A stretch of 64,000 nt of DNA from Centrapalus pauciflorus (taxonomy: Eukaryota > Streptophyta > Magnoliopsida > Asterales > Asteraceae), in NCBI GenBank assembly GCA_020465985.1, contig JAANYP010001198.1:1-64000 (forward strand). The letters are read 5' to 3'. The position numbers and the translations under genes were made by a program. The notes beneath the pieces were generated by a model, which saw only the letters and a list, made by a program, of their open reading frames with translations, had not been told where the DNA came from and did no database searches. Shown here piece by piece: positions 44,871-53,513 of this stretch. Position 1 is the first letter of the stretch. The number at the start of each line of letters is the position of its first letter.

Positions 44871-45881
44871 TTAAGTACTAGAGCTATATATACTACTACC
44901 TGCATATAATCCAGCATCTATACAAACTTTAACTACCTTTTGGAACTTCCTGGCTTCAGATCTCCATGGTTCAGTAAAGAAGATAGGCTGATCATGAAGC
45001 TTCTTCAGGTCGTCCTTTGATAGGTTTATCAAATGCAGTGGATCATATACCTTCAAAATAACCTGCTCGTCTTGATCCTCCATGATGGCTTCAGCAGTGT
45101 CAATCTCGAGGTACCACCATTTCATGTTGCTCAAAACGTTCTGTGGCATCGATTTCATTGGTACTTTCTTTAGACACCTCACAGGTTGGTATACCATCCT
45201 GGCCCATGGCCTACCTGTATGAGGATCTATTCTCGACTGATCCTCGACCCTCTTTCCGGTCCTTGGCTTGAGTCGCTCAAACTTTCCTGATCTTCCTTCT
45301 TTCCTTATAATTCTTGCCACAACCTCAGCGTACTGGTCTTCACCTATATTAATTAATTCTTTCCATGCAAGCTCCTTTAATTCAATCTTGGGCAATGAGT
45401 TAAATGCTTTTAGTGTTCGCCTCAAGTATTGTAGTCCATCTCTTCTTTTCAAGATAAATAGCTGCAGTTCTTTGTCAAAGAACCAGCTTATAATGCCTCC
45501 TGAGAAGTTTCCAGCCCCTGGAACTCTCATTTTCTTCTTCATCTTCAAACGATCTTTCTTTTCCTCTTTCTTGAACCAAAGATTTATCAAGTCAGTTCTA
45601 GATGGCTCCTTCTCGGCCTCTTCAAGTTCTTTGTCCTCGACTGAGGCTACCTTGATATAGTCAATGTCAATCACATTATGATTTTGTCCTTCATATAGCT
45701 CCGTGACAGGTTGTGAATTGATAATAACCTCATTGACTTGATCGTCTTCATCATCCAACACTTCATCGTCTGATTTCCAGTCCACAACCTCCTCTGGAAT
45801 AAATTCTCCTTCTTCTAACTCTTCTTCTTCATCGTCAAAATCCATAAGCTCTTCCTCTATGTCCTTCAGTGCATCAATCAT
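44871..45881 (-). CDS. additional ORF of element D, C-terminal part
   Basis: The 336-residue ORF is acidic at first (LMDFDDEEEELEEGEF), then basic (KKEEKKDRLKMKKKMR), then has a mixed domain (ISWFFDKELQLFILKRRDG, ARIIRKEGRSGKFERLKP, SNMKWWYLEIDTAEAI, LINLSKDDLKKLHD). Its frame is open upstream to about 46015, where a frameshift separates it from the N-terminal part. With that repaired the two would form one protein of roughly 1,000 residues. The family is not recognised. Relatives presumably sit in the same place in other Copia elements; the role is unknown. Confidence 0.75.
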   Translation of the reverse strand: MIDALKDIEEELMDFDDEEEELEEGEFIPEEVVDWKSDDEVLDDEDDQVNEVIINSQPVTELYEGQNHNVIDIDYIKVASVEDKELEEAEKEPSRTDLINLWFKKEEKKDRLKMKKKMRVPGAGNFSGGIISWFFDKELQLFILKRRDGLQYLRRTLKAFNSLPKIELKELAWKELINIGEDQYAEVVARIIRKEGRSGKFERLKPRTGKRVEDQSRIDPHTGRPWARMVYQPVRCLKKVPMKSMPQNVLSNMKWWYLEIDTAEAIMEDQDEQVILKVYDPLHLINLSKDDLKKLHDQPIFFTEPWRSEARKFQKVVKVCIDAGLYAGSSIYSSST

Positions 45882-45988
45882 GTCACTGTCCAGAACCCTC
45901 GAGGAACCTGCTTCTTTTCCAGATCCTCCTTCTTCTCCTTCTGTACTTGGCTCCCCCTGAATTTGTGTAACTTGAGCTGCAGGAAAAT

Positions 45989-47902
45989 CTACAGACTCAA
46001 TCTCTTTATTCGCACGGGATCATCGCCTTCATTATCATCTCTTCTCTGCACCTCCTGATCTCGGCACGATGTCTCCCCCTGAGCCTGTAAATTTTTCATT
46101 AACTGCTCAATTAGGGAGCGCATCGACCTTATCTCAGCTGCCTGATCGCAAACAAAAGTTTTCAATTCTACGTTCTCTTCCTGGACTTGCTCCACAATCT
46201 TCTTCAAATCGGCATTTTCTTTATCAAGATTTGCATTATGAGTCTGAATTTCACCGATCGCCTTTGTTAGGCTTAAGATTTGGACATTCTGGAAGTCAAC
46301 GCGAGCTTTAAGCTGCAGAAACCTTTGATTGTAAGTGTATGTGGTCGAGGTAGATGGAATGGACTGTATAGGAGTAGGAATGAACGGTGATGGTATATAC
46401 GGTTCATCTTGAGGTGGTGGTGGTGGTGGACTGGTGGTTTGAGGTTGTGGATTTTCTGGTTGATCTACGGGAGCTGAAGATGATCCTTGCATGAACCTGT
46501 GACGTTTGGCCCGTTGCCTTGTCAATAGTTGAGCAACTTCCTCTTCTTCAAAATCAGACTCCTCCAATTCCCTGTTCACGCGCCTCCTCGAACCACCTTC
46601 ATTGATAATCAATCTCGAACCATAAGTTCCAATTTGAATATCAGGAACTGCAGCTGTCGGAACTTCCGCTGATTCTGAGTCGGATTCCGAAGATGTTAAT
46701 CCGTCATCTGCCCCTTCTGGCTCGTATTCCTCCACATCTCTAAAAATATCATCTTCATCTGCTGGTGGACTAAGCAGCTCACCAACCAATGCTGCTGCAA
46801 CGTCTTCATTGGCATGAGGCCCTGCCTCCCAAATTTCATTAAGCGTCTGGCTTAGCTGTTCAGCTTCTCTCGCAACATTTGAGGGCCCAACTTCTTGAAT
46901 ATTTGAGGGCCCGGCTTCTGTAACTTCTGGTTGCTGGCTTGTCGAAGGCCCGGTTGCCGGAATTTGACTCGCTGCTGGTTTCTGTCGGCGTCTTGGATCA
47001 CGTGGCCGAGCACGAGGCTGTTGTTTCTGTTGACGTTGCTGTTGTTGTTGCTGTTGACGTTGTTGCTGTTGTTGTTGCTGTGGAAACTCAACGACCCCTG
47101 CCCAGTTGGCATCTTCCGGGGCTTGAAAATCCCTATCCACAATAGCTCCGAACAATGGACGAGCAACAGGAACAGCCAATCTTCCTCGGTGTGAGGAACA
47201 ATCAGCGAAAATCCTTTTGTCCAGGATGGCAACACTCTGAAAGTCATTTGTTATTGGCAAGTTCGGCAAAAAGTGTCTGATCAACATCATAATGAATCTC
47301 GGATAGAGCAAAAACTGCTGATTTTCGGGAGCAGATATCTGATGAACAAACTCTGAAAAGATCATCTCTGAAAAACTATATGGGCGATTATACACCATTG
47401 CGACAATCCCCGATTGAATCTTCGCGACAATATAGTCAAACCCTGCCTTTTTCGCAGCAAAGCACACCATAAATACATGCGCCAAAAACCTCCATTGTCC
47501 TATCAATCCACTTTTCATGTATGACACTTTTGTCACATCGAGGCTGTACCCCATTCTTTGAAAGGCCGCTTGCCTTATATTCATCGGAAATTCTATAGGA
47601 CCAGCTTCTTGTTCCTGAGTGCCCAACTGCAGCACTTGACGAATCATATCAGCCGAAAATACTAACGTCTGTCCTTCAATGCGAGTGCGTAGAACTGTCG
47701 GAGTGACCGAGCAGTCTACTTGCAAATGTTCATAAAATTGACGGATGTAGGGTAACACTACCTGCACATTATGCCATAGTGCATGTCCGATCCTTGATTC
47801 AGCTAGAAAATCCAGTACTTCACGGAATCCCTGCGCCTCAGGGAGATTCATGTCTGGATTAAGGACCATATTATGCTTAGGGACAAAAGCGCGAACCGCC
47901 AT
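45989..47902 (-). CDS. additional ORF of element D, N-terminal part
   Basis: The start MAVRAFVPKHNMVLNPDMNL at 47902 is preferred to an upstream Met at 47944. Residues about 15-230 form a folded domain (EVLDFLAESRIGHALWHNV, RQFYEHLQVDCS, SADMIRQVLQLG, FMVCFAAKKAGFDY, YPRFIMMLIRHFLPNLP). This resembles the N-terminus of the B extra ORF and possibly the putative plant-transposon-protein family. A polyglutamine tract and Pro/Arg-rich segment follow (about 285-330), then an acidic Ser-rich stretch and a C-terminal coiled coil (LQLKARVDFQNVQILSLTKA to QVQEENVELKTFV). There is no signal peptide. The gene lies on the pol strand, between RNase H and the 3' LTR. Confidence 0.8.
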   Translation of the reverse strand: MAVRAFVPKHNMVLNPDMNLPEAQGFREVLDFLAESRIGHALWHNVQVVLPYIRQFYEHLQVDCSVTPTVLRTRIEGQTLVFSADMIRQVLQLGTQEQEAGPIEFPMNIRQAAFQRMGYSLDVTKVSYMKSGLIGQWRFLAHVFMVCFAAKKAGFDYIVAKIQSGIVAMVYNRPYSFSEMIFSEFVHQISAPENQQFLLYPRFIMMLIRHFLPNLPITNDFQSVAILDKRIFADCSSHRGRLAVPVARPLFGAIVDRDFQAPEDANWAGVVEFPQQQQQQQRQQQQQQQRQQKQQPRARPRDPRRRQKPAASQIPATGPSTSQQPEVTEAGPSNIQEVGPSNVAREAEQLSQTLNEIWEAGPHANEDVAAALVGELLSPPADEDDIFRDVEEYEPEGADDGLTSSESDSESAEVPTAAVPDIQIGTYGSRLIINEGGSRRRVNRELEESDFEEEEVAQLLTRQRAKRHRFMQGSSSAPVDQPENPQPQTTSPPPPPPQDEPYIPSPFIPTPIQSIPSTSTTYTYNQRFLQLKARVDFQNVQILSLTKAIGEIQTHNANLDKENADLKKIVEQVQEENVELKTFVCDQAAEIRSMRSLIEQLMKNLQAQGETSCRDQEVQRRDDNEGDDPVRIKRLSL

Positions 47903-47944
47903 ATCTACACAATAAATAAAACTGTTAAACTCATTAAAAATCAA

Positions 47945-50124
47945 TAAACTTGTTCAAATTCAAATTTGCTTTATTTTGTACTTTATCAAACACAAAATCT
48001 AGCACAATTAAATTTCCACAAGTTTAATAAAATTTAAATTAAACAAAATAAATAAAGTACAGATTCGAAAGTAACAGATTCGAAGTGTCCATATTTGAAT
48101 GAAATGGACAAATTCGAAGTGTCATTATTCGAGTCTGATGGACAGATTCGAGGATCATGGTCATCTCGAATCTAATGACAGATTCGAGAAACCCATGAAC
48201 AGATTTGAAGGTCCTAGAACAGACTCGAAGCCCCGTCGGTCCTGCTTTCACCAAAAAATTCAAGATTTTAACTGTTTTGAACTTAGTAATTCACATACAT
48301 TAGTTCAAGTAGGTTCTAATCATTGATTTATGCTTTTAATTTGATCTTTTATAGGTCCAAACTTGGTAATTTAGCAAAAACCCTATTTCAACCCACAAAA
48401 CTTCAAAATTCGATGTTTTAGCCTAAAATTGTGTATAAAACTACACAAATCTTGTACAATCCGGTTGATTATACCTAGATGTATCGGTAGAATCGAAACA
48501 CCAAGTAAGAGAGTCGACAAAATGTCGTTTAGAAGAAATACGATAGATTCGAGAATAGAATCGAGATCGCCACAGTAGACTCGAGTGTATAGATTCGAGA
48601 ACAGTAAGGTCTTAAATGACTTCACTGTTGACCTATTTATACCACCAACCCTCGATTCTAAACATAGACTCGAATCTACTGACAGATTCGAAGTCTTACT
48701 GCTTCGAGTCTGTCTTAGATTCGAAACCACCAATACTTAGAAAAATTTTCGAAAATTTTGAAATAAATTCAACTTTTCCAACTTTTTTTTTACGGTATCG
48801 TGCAACCAGATAAACTATGCCAATTCTTTTACCCTAAGCTCAAGATAGTTCACGTATTGTTTATTTTATCCAACTTTGAATGCACCCTCAGTAACTTTTG
48901 ACCTTTTACCTAAGTAAAAATTAAACTAAACTAAAATGAAATAAAATAAACTAAGGTAAAAATAAAATAAAATAAAGTAAAATAAAATTTTGACCAAAAA
49001 AAAATTTAATCTAGACTTAAGAAAAAATTTACAATCTAATCTAAATACTTAACAACATATTTTTGATGAGTATAGTCTAAGAAAGGTTCAATCAGATAGC
49101 GATGTCTGATACTAAGTTTCAGTACTTAAACTTTCACACTTAGGAATTTTTTATTCCTTTGTTTGTTTGTCGTGACATACCTATTTAGCCGATTGTTGGT
49201 ATTTTACCCCTTTTAAACATTCTACATTTCGGAATATCCCTTGGCCTTTTTATTTATCAGGAAATTATCTTACGTGACGCAGACATAGACATACTTTTAT
49301 GATCAAGGCACACAGACAAAGACTCTAACTTGTTGGTATTTGCAAACTTTCTTTAAAAGACAAACATCGGACACAGGTCTGTATTTTCATACAACAAAGC
49401 GTCTTAGTTTGACTTAAGGTTTATTTTTAAAGTTAGCAGACAGCGGTGACAGGTCTGTACTGACGTACAACAAAGTGACATGTCTGCTAACCCGAATCTA
49501 AACAGAGACAACAGGTCTGTACTTACGTACAACAGAGTTGCATGTTTTCGACTCTCAGTTTTACATGATATTTCTATTCTTTCCATTTTCAGATGTATTT
49601 GATGTTGCCATACATCCCCAGAAAGTCTGCATACCTCATTTAGACTCAATGTTTGTATGTCTTGTACATAAAAATTAAGACCGATTGGTCGTACATCTAA
49701 GTTAGTGACACGCTTGACTTTTTCTAGAATATTTTATTAGCCTTGAGATTCCCTATATGTATTATGCCTACCAACACATCAAACTAAGAAAAGTATAACA
49801 CTTAGAGTTTAGTTGCATTATGTGTGAAAGCCTAAACACTTAGAGTGTGTAACGACTGTGCTAATTTTCGTCACTTTGAACCTATGTATTAAAGACCTAA
49901 CTCTTTTTTCTGATATTCTCTTTTTTTGTATTTTTGTAATTTTCTCTCTTTTTTTTCTTTTATTTTTTCATAAAAAAAGCAGTAAAATAAGCTAACCTAC
50001 TAACTTACTAAAGATAGAAACTTACTAAAAATAGAAACTTTCCTAAATTAGCAGATTACTGAAAAGAAAGAAAAACTACTACTCTACAATAAAATAAAAT
50101 AAACTTACTATTACTAAGGTCAAA
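47945..50124. other. 2.2-kb non-coding spacer of element D, with three repeat fields
   Basis: No domain-bearing ORF is present. Two fields of AGATTCGAA/GACTCGAA motifs lie at 48060-48240 and 48540-48725. A stretch of TAAAATAAAATAAA lies at 48930-49000. Three copies of a 65-75-bp unit with CAGGTCTGTA...TACAACA lie between 49365 and 49560. A pyrimidine-rich run lies near 49910-49970. Confidence 0.65.
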
Positions 50125-51120
50125 TTACTCTGGGTTGCGCATTCCATTCAGTTGAATTAAATACTCAAACCGTGACTTATCAAATGCTTTGGTAAATAAA
50201 TCTGCATTATTATCTTCTGTTGCCACCTTTACCAGTTTGAATAAGTTTTTTTCAGCACAATCACGAATAAAATGATGCCTTATGTCTATGTGCTTTGTTT
50301 TACTGTGTTTAACGGGATTATTAGTTATAGCAATTGTAGATTGATTGTCTATCCTAATAGGAGTTTGAGTGTAAGCCAAACCGTAATCCCGCAATTGTTG
50401 TTGTATCCACAGAACCTGTGAGCAGCAACTACCAGCAGCAACATACTCGGCCTCGCACGTTGAAATGGCTACCGATGTTTGTTTCTTGCATTGCCAGGAT
50501 ACCAATCTCCCTCCTAGGAACTGACAACCTCCAGTTGTAGATTTGCGCGTCAAGCTGCATCCTCCGTAGTCAGAATCCGTGAACGCTTCCAACTCTAGAT
50601 CTCCCTCCGCGTGATACCAAAGTCCCAGCTTCGGTTTCGACTTGAGGTATCGTAGAATCCGCTTCACAGCTTTCATATGCATCTCCTTCAGATTCGCTTG
50701 AAACCTAGCACAAATACACACAGCAAACATTATGTCAGGTCTTGAAGCAGTTAAATACATAAGTGACCCAATCATGGCCCGATATAAAGTCGGATCCACA
50801 TCGGTATCACTTTCAGTACCCGGCCCGAGATTGTGATTCACTTGAATCGGCGTGCTGAAGTGGGCAGTCAACTTAGTTCCCTCCATCCCAAACCGTTCTA
50901 ATATGTCATAGACATACTTAGTTTGATGGATAAACATCCCTTCCTTCTTTTGGTCAACTTGTAACCCTAAAAAGAAATTCAACTCCCCCATAGCACTCAT
51001 CTCGAACTTAGACTTCATCACCTTCTCAAAATCTTTGCACATTTGTTCGTCTGATGATCCAAAAATGATATCATCGACGTACACTTGTACCAAGATAAAG
51101 TGTTCTCCTTTCCTCTTCAC
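50125..51120 (-). CDS. reverse transcriptase-RNase H of element D
   Basis: The ORF starts inside RT just before the catalytic VQVYVDDIIFGSSDEQMC and continues FFLGLQVDQKKEGMF, GSLMYLTASRPDIMFAV. RNase H follows with FTDSDYGGCSLTRKSTTGG, STCEAEYVAAGSC and RIDNQSTIAITNNP, then KHIDIRHHFIRD. The end is LIQLNGMRNPE. All RNase H acidic residues are present. The true frame is open upstream to the frameshift near 51265. Confidence 0.95.
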   Translation of the reverse strand: MKRKGEHFILVQVYVDDIIFGSSDEQMCKDFEKVMKSKFEMSAMGELNFFLGLQVDQKKEGMFIHQTKYVYDILERFGMEGTKLTAHFSTPIQVNHNLGPGTESDTDVDPTLYRAMIGSLMYLTASRPDIMFAVCICARFQANLKEMHMKAVKRILRYLKSKPKLGLWYHAEGDLELEAFTDSDYGGCSLTRKSTTGGCQFLGGRLVSWQCKKQTSVAISTCEAEYVAAGSCCSQVLWIQQQLRDYGLAYTQTPIRIDNQSTIAITNNPVKHSKTKHIDIRHHFIRDCAEKNLFKLVKVATEDNNADLFTKAFDKSRFEYLIQLNGMRNPE

Positions 51121-51230
51121 AAATAGAGTACTATCTATCCTACCCCTTTCAAAACCGTTTTCTAAAAGATGGTTGGATAAAGTCTCATACCACGCCCTAG
51201 GTGCCTGATGTAATCCATAAAGAGCCTTAT

Positions 51231-53498
51231 CTAAGCGATATACTCTATCAGGATATTTAGGATTGTAAATCCGGGCGGTTGTTCTACATACACCAACTCC
51301 TTCACTTTCCCATACAGGAAAGCACTCTTAACGTCTAGTTGATATACCTTAAAGCCTTTGAAGGAGGCAAACGCTAGAAACAACCTAATGGCTTCCAGCC
51401 TTGCTACTGGTGCAAAAACTTCGTTGTAATCGATTCCCTCCTCTTGGTTGAAACCCTTTACAACTAATCTCGCCTTGTTGCGCGTGACTATACCCCGATC
51501 GTCTCTCTTGCACTTAAAAACCCATTTGGTTCCTATTGCAATCTCCCCTCGAGGTAACGGAACTAACTCCCACACTTCTAGTTTCCTAAATTGTGAAAGT
51601 TCTTCCTGCATCGCTTCAACCCAAGAGTTGTCCTTAAGTGCCATTTGCACATTTTTGGGCTCTACTTGCGATATGAAACACGAATATAGACATGTGTGAT
51701 ATGCCTCGGAGTCGTTTATCATCGACAACAACACAGTGTTGTTATTTACACTACTCCGAGTCTTCACACCCTCGTTAGGATTTCCTATGATGCTTTCTAT
51801 TGGATGGTTCTTGTTAATCCTAGAGGTCTCTATTTCATCAACCCTTAGATTATCTCCTAAGTTGGATCCTATTTCACCTAAAGGGGGAACAGGCTCAGCT
51901 TCTACATTTTCCTCCTCACGGACGTTTTCCTCAGAGTTAGAACTTGAAGCTTGAGTCTGATTCTCAGTGTTAGGTGCCTCTTGATCAGCAACTTCTGGAG
52001 ATCCATCTACAGTCGCAGTAGGCTCGGATGTAGATTCGAACGTGGTCCTTGGAAAGATTTGGCCATCGTCGTTCAGATGCAACGTCGCCATGTCCTTCTC
52101 GATTGTACCTGCATTATCATCCAGAGGAATGTTAAATGACTCAAATAACTTATCATAGTCAAATATCCATTCCGGACCAGTTTGGGGTTCATGTGTATAA
52201 CTTGTGACTTCAATGTTATACACAATCTCCACAGTACCAGTTGTTTTGTTAAACACCCGTTTGTTTGGTGAGTTTGGCACATAACCTAGGAAGTATCCTT
52301 CGTCAGCCTTTTCACCAAACTTCGGTTGATGTTTTGTTCTTAAAAGTGTGCATGGTACTCCAAACGGTTCGAATCCAGTTAAGTTAGGTGGCCGTTTATT
52401 CAAAATTTCATAGCATGTTTTGTTCAATGATTTGACTGTAAGGACTCGGTTTAAAATGTGGCACGCGGTATTCACTGCCTCCCCCCAAAACATGGTAGGA
52501 AGCTTTGAATCCGAAAGCATAGTCCTTGCAGCCTCAATCAAAGTTCTATTTTTACGTTCGGCCACCCCATTCTGTTGAGGTTCATATGGTGCACTGAATT
52601 GATGCACTATGCCCTTTGATAGGCAATATACACCAATTACAGTGTTTTTGAATTCAGTTCCATTATCACTACGAATATATTTAACCCTAGTTCCGTATGA
52701 GTTCTCCACTTGGTCCAAGAACCCGATGAGCCTTGCAGCCGTCTCGTCCTTCGTACCTAAAAAGAAAACCCAAGAAAAACGTGAGTAATCGTCGGTGATA
52801 ACTAAGCAGTACCAACTACCTCCAATACTCCTTTTGTTGATTGGGCCGAAAAGGTCCATGTGCAACAGATCGAATGTTGAGGCTATGGAATTCTGCTTCT
52901 TGGACTTGTGTGTCTTCTTGTGTTGTTTGCCCTTCATGCAAGGTAGACACTTATCCTCGAACTGAAAGCTTTTCATGGGCACACCCTGCACCAGTCCATG
53001 CTTCGTAATGTAATTCATCTTCCTCAGGTGCAGGTGAGCCATGCGTCTGTGCCACAGTACGGATTCCGTCTCCGAAGCTTTGGATAGTAGACAAATTGGC
53101 CCCATCGAAGTCTCTGGCTTGTTCATATCCAGCATGTACAAGTCGTTCTTCCTTGGCGCCCGCATCAACACCCATTCTTCAGGAATTTTGAATCCAGGCT
53201 TTAGCACTAACGCCTCAGTGTCAGTAAATAACACCGAGTTCTTCTTATCACAGATTTGAGAGACACTAATGAGATTATGAACCAGTTTATCAACGTGATA
53301 AACTTGATCCAAAGTAATCGTCCCATTAGTGACTTCTCCAGTTCCAGTGATATTTCCACCCTTGTTACCCGCGAATGATACGAATCCCCTATTACCCCCC
53401 TTGAAGTCTGTGAGAAGACTTCTTTCCCCCGTCATGTGCCTGGAGCAACCACTGTCGACGAACCACTTGTTGTTTGGACCGGTAGTTATCTCCTGCAC
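51231..53498 (-). CDS. protease-integrase-RT ORF of element D
   Basis: Domains in order: aspartic protease (WFVDSGCSRHMTG, residues about 10-25), GAG-pre-integrase (LWHRRMAHLHLRKMNYI), integrase zinc domain (CLPCMKGKQHKKTH), DDE core (LHMDLFGPINK, YIRSDNGTEFKNT, EPQQNGVAERKNRTLIEAAR), linker and RT start (WELVPLPRGEIAIGTKWVF, IDYNEVFAPVARLEAIRLF, YQLDVKSAFLYGK, YVEQPPGF). After PPGF a one-base loss shifts the frame. It is in the same frame as gag, separated from it only by TAA and five codons. No ATG starts the pol part, so expression needs readthrough, splicing or loss of the stop. Confidence 0.95.
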   Translation of the reverse strand: MQEITTGPNNKWFVDSGCSRHMTGERSLLTDFKGGNRGFVSFAGNKGGNITGTGEVTNGTITLDQVYHVDKLVHNLISVSQICDKKNSVLFTDTEALVLKPGFKIPEEWVLMRAPRKNDLYMLDMNKPETSMGPICLLSKASETESVLWHRRMAHLHLRKMNYITKHGLVQGVPMKSFQFEDKCLPCMKGKQHKKTHKSKKQNSIASTFDLLHMDLFGPINKRSIGGSWYCLVITDDYSRFSWVFFLGTKDETAARLIGFLDQVENSYGTRVKYIRSDNGTEFKNTVIGVYCLSKGIVHQFSAPYEPQQNGVAERKNRTLIEAARTMLSDSKLPTMFWGEAVNTACHILNRVLTVKSLNKTCYEILNKRPPNLTGFEPFGVPCTLLRTKHQPKFGEKADEGYFLGYVPNSPNKRVFNKTTGTVEIVYNIEVTSYTHEPQTGPEWIFDYDKLFESFNIPLDDNAGTIEKDMATLHLNDDGQIFPRTTFESTSEPTATVDGSPEVADQEAPNTENQTQASSSNSEENVREEENVEAEPVPPLGEIGSNLGDNLRVDEIETSRINKNHPIESIIGNPNEGVKTRSSVNNNTVLLSMINDSEAYHTCLYSCFISQVEPKNVQMALKDNSWVEAMQEELSQFRKLEVWELVPLPRGEIAIGTKWVFKCKRDDRGIVTRNKARLVVKGFNQEEGIDYNEVFAPVARLEAIRLFLAFASFKGFKVYQLDVKSAFLYGKVKELVYVEQPPGFTILNILIEYIA

Positions 53499-53513
53499 AT
53501 GAAAGAAAAGAGG

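Noticed and set aside
46931..47194. Hydrophobic Leu-rich ORF on the plus strand
   Set aside because: It is the antisense of the polyglutamine codons of the D extra ORF, not a membrane protein.
45989..47902. Envelope glycoprotein in element D
   Set aside because: Place and size would fit, but no signal peptide, cleavage site or membrane anchor is visible; polyglutamine and coiled-coil regions point elsewhere.
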